Shown in pieces: positions 60,198 through 64,000 of a stretch of 64,000 nucleotides of DNA. Within the stretch, counting starts at the first letter, position 1, and each line of letters starts with the position of its first letter. Where the stretch lies: the NCBI GenBank assembly GCA_964604705.1, contig CAZSAP010000002.1, positions 124,001-188,000 on the forward strand. The letters run 5' to 3'. The position numbers were made by a program, and so were the translations under genes. The notes beneath the pieces are model-generated. The model was not told the DNA's origin and did no database searches. It saw only the letters and a list, made by a program, of their open reading frames with translations. This DNA is from JAAXVQ01 sp964604705. GTDB taxonomy: Bacteria > Oederibacteriota > JAAXVQ01.

Positions 60198-61167
60198 GCA
60201 AGCGCCTCCCGGTCAGGGCAATAAACACATCACTTAAATTTTTCCGACGGTAGTGCATCTGGTCCACGTGATACCCCTGGGTTTTCGTTCGTTCAAACAA
60301 CAAAGGCAGGGCTTGCGCGGCATCGCGCACATGCAGGCGAACTTGGTGCTCTGCTTCCACCCACACTTCATCCAAATACCCGGGCAACGATTTAAACGCG
60401 TCGGCGGGAGGACGTACAGGCGTTTTGAACTCAAGGATTTCCCCGCCGCCGTGCTGGGCCAGCAGTTGCGCCAGAGTGCCCTCGGCTAGAAATCGTCCTT
60501 GGTGCATGATCACAATACGGTCGCACAATTCCTCGGCTTCTTCCATATAATGGGTGGTGAGCACCAGCGTGGTGCCTTTGGCTTTCAGGGTTTTCAAAAT
60601 ATCCCACACTTCCTGACGGGAATTCGGGTCCAGTCCCATGGTGGGCTCATCGAGGAGCAGCACTTCCGGCTGACTGATAATGGCCACGCCCAAGGCCAAG
60701 CGCTGCCGCTGCCCCCCGGAGAGATTGACCACAAAGCTTTTTTTCTTCTCCATGAGGCGAGTTTGTTCCAACACCTCCTGGGTGGCCGCACGGTCGCGCC
60801 CGTAAAAACTCCCGAACAGGTCCAGGGTCTCTTCGGCGGTCAGCTTGTCCACAAAACGGGTCTCCTGCAATGCCAACCCGATGCGTTTCCGCAACCACGA
60901 GGCATGCTCTTTCCAGTTCTTGCCCAGGATCGTGATCTGTCCTGAGTCCGGAAACTGAATGCCCTCGATCATCTCCACCAACGTGGTCTTGCCTGCGCCA
61001 TTGGGGCCCAGCAAGGCCAAGTATTCCCCTGCCGGCACCTCCAGCGTAACCCCGTTGACCGCCACCACATCCTTAAACGCCTTGCGTACCTGCTCCACCC
61101 GAATCGCCGGTAACCCCGAAGCGTTGGCAGATTCAGCACGCTTGCTGCCCACCTGGTTTAAACCCAT
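60190..61167 (-). CDS. ABC transporter ATP-binding protein
   Basis: A 325-residue ABC-2-type ATPase. The nucleotide-binding domain (about 20-235) has Walker A LLGPNGAGKTT, Q-loop ALQETRFVDKLTAEE, the signature LSGGQRQRLALGV, Walker B VLLLDEPTMGLD and the H-loop LVLTTHYMEEAEELCDRI. The extra C-terminal domain (about 240-325) contains TQGYHVDQMHYRRKNLSDVF, typical of DrrA/CcmA-like ATPases. AAAGGAAAT precedes the ATG. It is paired with the overlapping permease gene. Confidence 0.95.
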   Translation of the reverse strand: MGLNQVGSKRAESANASGLPAIRVEQVRKAFKDVVAVNGVTLEVPAGEYLALLGPNGAGKTTLVEMIEGIQFPDSGQITILGKNWKEHASWLRKRIGLALQETRFVDKLTAEETLDLFGSFYGRDRAATQEVLEQTRLMEKKKSFVVNLSGGQRQRLALGVAIISQPEVLLLDEPTMGLDPNSRQEVWDILKTLKAKGTTLVLTTHYMEEAEELCDRIVIMHQGRFLAEGTLAQLLAQHGGGEILEFKTPVRPPADAFKSLPGYLDEVWVEAEHQVRLHVRDAAQALPLLFERTKTQGYHVDQMHYRRKNLSDVFIALTGRRLHE

Positions 61168-61373
61168 AACCCGATTTCCTTTCTGATAGCCAATCCTTGA
61201 AACCCGACGATCTTACCACAGCCAAGGAACGGATGTCACGAGCAGATGAACCCTCAACGAAACTCCGCCCCAGTCCCTCCCTCAAGTTCTAGTAAGAAGC
61301 TTGGTTTTTCATATTCATTTTAATCTGAAAACTGCTATAACTATGGCATGCTGCTTTCTTTGGTGAAAGGCGT

Positions 61374-62339
61374 ATGCCCTCTAAACTCAGCTTGAACCAT
61401 TACGAATACATGATTAACCGCGTGCTGACGCATATCTGCCAGCATGCGGGCGAAGATCTCTCGCTGGATGAATTGGCCTCCCTGGCGTGCTTTTCAAAAT
61501 ACCATTTTCTCCGCATTTTCAAGGCCCTCGTCAACGAAACCGTGGGCGATTTTATCCGCCGCATCCGGATTGAAAAAGCCGCCTTCTTCCTGCTTTACCA
61601 CCCGGATGCTTCCATTACCCAAATCGCCTTGGATTGCGGGTTCTCCTCCTCGCAAAATTTTGCCAAAGCTTTTAAGCTCTACTATCGGCAGACGCCTCGG
61701 TCTTTTCGCGAACACGGGGCCCGTACGCCTTTGGATGCCTACCGCAATCCAGGAAACATGCTCCGCAATCCGGGAAACGACACCGGGGCGCCTTATCGCT
61801 ATACTGACATTCTCGCTGGACACGGCGTCCACTTGCAGGCGGACCGCACCGTGGCTCAACAGGTCACACTTGAGGATCATTCCGATGTTACGGTGGCGTA
61901 CCTTCGAAAAAAGGCCAACTACACGGCCGAACACATTTCCGCGGCGTGTGCCGAGCTGGAAGCGTGGGCGCGTCCGCGCAAACTCTTGGTGCCGCAACCA
62001 CCTTTGCTCTGTGTCTACTGGGACCACGTGGCCGTTACTCCCACAGATAAGCGCCGCTTTGATGTTTGCATTCCCGTTGATCCGAATCTCACCCCCGCGC
62101 CTCCGGTGCATAAGCATGTTTTGGTCGGCGGAAAAGTGGCCGTGTATCGCGCCCGGATTAAGCCTCAGGATTTTTACGCCCACTGGAACCGCTTCCTCAA
62201 GTTCTGGTTTCCCACCAGCGGATTTATTCCCGACGACCGACCCTGCTTTGAGCGCATCCACCAGGCCTTTGGCCCTACGCCGCGCCAAGGGTTCCAGGTC
62301 GAGATCTGCGTTCCCATCAAACCCCTTTCCAAGAGCTAA
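61374..62339 (+). CDS. AraC-family regulator with GyrI-like effector domain
   Basis: A 321-residue regulator with AAAGG just before the ATG. The N-terminal AraC DNA-binding domain (about 10-112) has two helix-turn-helix units: DLSLDELASLACFSKYHFLR and ASITQIALDCGFSSSQNFAK with the PRSFR ending. The C-terminal GyrI/Rob-like domain (about 150-320; VTVAYLRKKANYTAEHISAA to FQVEICVPIKPL) binds small hydrophobic ligands in the family. It is divergent from the ABC exporter, so control of the exporter, as in multidrug systems, is a reasonable inference. Confidence 0.92.
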   Translation: MPSKLSLNHYEYMINRVLTHICQHAGEDLSLDELASLACFSKYHFLRIFKALVNETVGDFIRRIRIEKAAFFLLYHPDASITQIALDCGFSSSQNFAKAFKLYYRQTPRSFREHGARTPLDAYRNPGNMLRNPGNDTGAPYRYTDILAGHGVHLQADRTVAQQVTLEDHSDVTVAYLRKKANYTAEHISAACAELEAWARPRKLLVPQPPLLCVYWDHVAVTPTDKRRFDVCIPVDPNLTPAPPVHKHVLVGGKVAVYRARIKPQDFYAHWNRFLKFWFPTSGFIPDDRPCFERIHQAFGPTPRQGFQVEICVPIKPLSKS

Positions 62340-62408
62340 CCGCCGTCGATTCTTCCGCCCGCGTTTGGCTTACGTACCGCATGGTTTAAATCCCAAGGAG
62401 GCTTGGCT

Positions 62409-62714
62409 ATGAGTGCTTACGTGGTTGGGAATTATACGGTTCATTCGGAGGCCGACTATATGAACTACATTCGCACGGTCGGAGAGACCTTGCGGGCCTT
62501 TGGGGGACGCACGCTTATGGCCGATCATGAACCCACTGTCCTGGAAGGCAGTCCCGCACAGGTGATCGTGCTGGTGGAGTTTGATTCCTTCGAGCAAGCC
62601 CAAGCCTGGTATTCAAGTCCGGCGTATCAGGCCATCATCCACTTTAGAAAACAAAGCAGTCAAGGTTGGGTGCTCTTAGGGAAAGCCTATGTCCCATTTG
62701 GAGTCACGCCATGA
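62409..62714 (+). CDS. DUF1330 family protein
   Basis: A 101-residue DUF1330 protein; AAGGAGG lies 7 bases before the ATG at 62409. The pattern YVVGNYTVHSEADYMNYIRT, FGGRTLMADHEPTVLEGS, and VLVEFDSFEQAQAWYSSPAY is diagnostic of this dimeric ferredoxin-like alpha/beta-barrel family. The function of the family is not defined. The stop overlaps the aminotransferase start (ATGA), so the two are translationally coupled. Confidence 0.92.
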   Translation: MSAYVVGNYTVHSEADYMNYIRTVGETLRAFGGRTLMADHEPTVLEGSPAQVIVLVEFDSFEQAQAWYSSPAYQAIIHFRKQSSQGWVLLGKAYVPFGVTP

Positions 62715-63904
62715 ACCATGTTCTTTTGTGCACAGGCTACGAGCTACGACTTCCGGGCATCGTGCGCGCGCAGAACTGCACCTTAGTCGATGCGGCCGGA
62801 CACACGTATCTGGATCTTGAATCCGGTATCTGGTGCACCTCCGTGGGGCATTCGCATCCGCGGGTAAGCCAAGTGATCGGCCAGTACTCCGCACACTGCA
62901 TGCATGCCGGGTATGCCTATGCGCATCCTGTGCTTGAACGCACCTCCGCCCAACTGCTCCAGATCACCGGTCTCCCGGAAGGGAAATGTCTCTTTCTCTG
63001 CTCGGGAAGCGAAGCCGTAGAAATCGGCGTGAACATGCTTTCCGCCATCTCCGACAAGCCTTATCTCCTGACCTTGAACGATCGTTATTTGTCCGCCTTT
63101 GGATCGGCCCATGAACAACGTCCCGAACGCTGGCTGCATTACGATTGGCGCGACCCGGCGGCGCTGGAGACGCTCCCCTTTGAGAACATCGCCGGCTTTG
63201 TGTTTGAGCCCGGAAGCGCCCTGGGCCGGGTTCACTTCCCACCCGAAGCGATCATCCAAACGCTCGTTGCCAAAATCCGCGAACACGGAGGATGGGTCAT
63301 GCCCAACGAAGTCACAACCGGCATGGGAAGAACCGGGAAATGGTTTGGGTATCAGCATTATGACTTTGTACCGGATGTCATTGCGCTGGGCAAGGGTTTG
63401 GGGAACGGCTACCCGGTCAGCGCCGTGGCCATGACTAGGCAGGTCGCCGACCGATTGGCCGAGGAACATTTTCACCATGCGCAATCGCATCAAAACGACC
63501 CGCTCGGCGCGGCCGTGGCCGGCGAGGTCATCCAAATCATTCATGATGAAGCGTTGTTGGAACGGTGCACAAAACTCGGCAAGGAGATGCGCGACCGTCT
63601 ACGCGCCCTGCAAACGCGGTACGGGATCATTCAGGAAGTGCGCGGACGCGGACTTATGCTGGCGATCGAGCTGGTGAAAAAGGAAGCGGGTTCGTACGCC
63701 GACGAGCTTTGGGCCGAATTGTTCAGCGCCCGTATCCTGGTGATCAAACGCCCAGGGCATGACGTGCTTCGGATTGATCCGGCCCTCACCCTCGAACGCC
63801 ACGACCTCGAGTATTTTCTTACGCACCTGGAAGCGGGCCTGGCTAAACTCAGCGGAGCGTTCAGGAAGACCGCGGGTTTCCCTGAGGCAGGCGGGTTAGG
63901 CTAA
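62711..63904 (+). CDS. Class III PLP-dependent aminotransferase
   Basis: A 397-residue class III aminotransferase starting at the ATG that overlaps the DUF1330 stop. Motifs are YLDLESGIWCTSVGHSHPRV, LFLCSGSEAVEIGVNML, NEVTTGMGRTGKWFGYQHYD, and the PLP-lysine region VIALGKGLGNGYPVSAVAM. The residue pairing with the PLP ring nitrogen, usually Asp in DEVxTG, is Asn here, which I also recall from a subgroup of uncharacterised class III enzymes. The substrate is probably an omega-amino or amino acid, unspecified. Confidence 0.92.
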   Translation: MNHVLLCTGYELRLPGIVRAQNCTLVDAAGHTYLDLESGIWCTSVGHSHPRVSQVIGQYSAHCMHAGYAYAHPVLERTSAQLLQITGLPEGKCLFLCSGSEAVEIGVNMLSAISDKPYLLTLNDRYLSAFGSAHEQRPERWLHYDWRDPAALETLPFENIAGFVFEPGSALGRVHFPPEAIIQTLVAKIREHGGWVMPNEVTTGMGRTGKWFGYQHYDFVPDVIALGKGLGNGYPVSAVAMTRQVADRLAEEHFHHAQSHQNDPLGAAVAGEVIQIIHDEALLERCTKLGKEMRDRLRALQTRYGIIQEVRGRGLMLAIELVKKEAGSYADELWAELFSARILVIKRPGHDVLRIDPALTLERHDLEYFLTHLEAGLAKLSGAFRKTAGFPEAGGLG

Positions 63905-64000
63905 GGCTTAATTTTTTCCAAAAACACAAACGTCATGGTTCCGTGAGTTTCATCTTTGAAGCGGGAGTATCCGAGTGAGGCGTAAAAATGCAGGTTCTTC
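63901..64000 (-). CDS. GNAT N-acetyltransferase, C-terminal end (runs off window)
   Basis: The last 33 codons of a minus-strand gene, ending in a TAG that overlaps the aminotransferase stop by 4 bases. The translation KNLHFYASLGYSRFKDETHG and TMTFVFLEK is the classic C-terminal motif B of GNAT acetyltransferases (NxxFYxxxGY). The remainder lies outside the window. Confidence 0.7.
   Translation of the reverse strand, partial: KNLHFYASLGYSRFKDETHGTMTFVFLEKIKP

Noticed and set aside
61444..62412. 322-codon frame overlapping the AraC-family gene in another frame
   Set aside because: The AraC and GyrI motifs are in the 61374-62339 frame; this one is Arg/Pro/Ser-rich with no known domain.
1..64000. 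CRISPR array, tRNA, rRNA or prophage
   Set aside because: No regularly spaced direct repeats, no cloverleaf with an anticodon arm, no rRNA signature and no phage structural or integrase genes were seen.

Overview
The window looks like part of a chromosome of an uncultured, Gram-negative-type bacterium with fairly high GC. TonB/ExbB/ExbD, a TonB-dependent receptor, a PorV-like/OmpA outer-membrane protein and several lipoproteins indicate an outer membrane. One uninterrupted 23.4-kb reading frame, encoding an exported-looking protein of about 7,800 residues, suggests Candidatus Omnitrophota, a lineage recalled for giant genes. That placement is inference, because no rRNA gene is present.

Layout. 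0-8.2 kb: start of metH (cut by the window edge) with a palindrome over its -35, an LRR membrane protein and an alpha/beta hydrolase, DUF454, a lipase-like protein, two small proteins (one a 28-residue peptide with a Cys cluster), an FMN oxidoreductase, a DUF2378-like protein and a divergent HxlR/nitroreductase pair. 8.2-15.5 kb: metal-uptake block of feoB, a DtxR-FeoA fusion regulator with a candidate operator in its own promoter, then exbB-exbD-tonB-receptor. 15.5-25.1 kb: mostly housekeeping genes on the minus strand: membrane protein, stand-alone methionine-synthase activation domain, dcd, a flavin-binding oxidase-like protein, pepA, rsmA, pdxA, a DUF1848 protein, pfkA and a PorV-like/OmpA fusion. 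Two striking inverted-repeat elements flank rsmA.

25.3-48.7 kb: the giant gene. Its product starts with a signal/anchor segment and a ChaN/TraB-like domain. It then strings together a histidine-kinase-type ATPase, a SAM-methyltransferase fold, six copies of a membrane-plus-HExxExxGxxH module, three copies of a second methyltransferase-like module, five GNAT-like modules, a duplicated unknown module, two kinase-like folds and a long unrecognised C-terminus. It has its own sigma70-like promoter and a hairpin just after the stop.

48.8-58.7 kb: upstream of it, on the same strand, lie a class III nucleotidyl cyclase with a novel N-terminus, a TPR lipoprotein, DUF192 and comEC, then a beta-propeller lipoprotein, a STAS protein and a membrane SpoIIE-type phosphatase forming a partner-switching operon. 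58.8-64 kb: zinc-ribbon protein, ABC exporter pair, AraC/GyrI-like regulator, DUF1330 protein, class III aminotransferase and the tail of a GNAT gene. I see no tRNA, rRNA, CRISPR array or recognisable transposase. No stretch longer than 300 bases lacks a gene with the starts chosen here.
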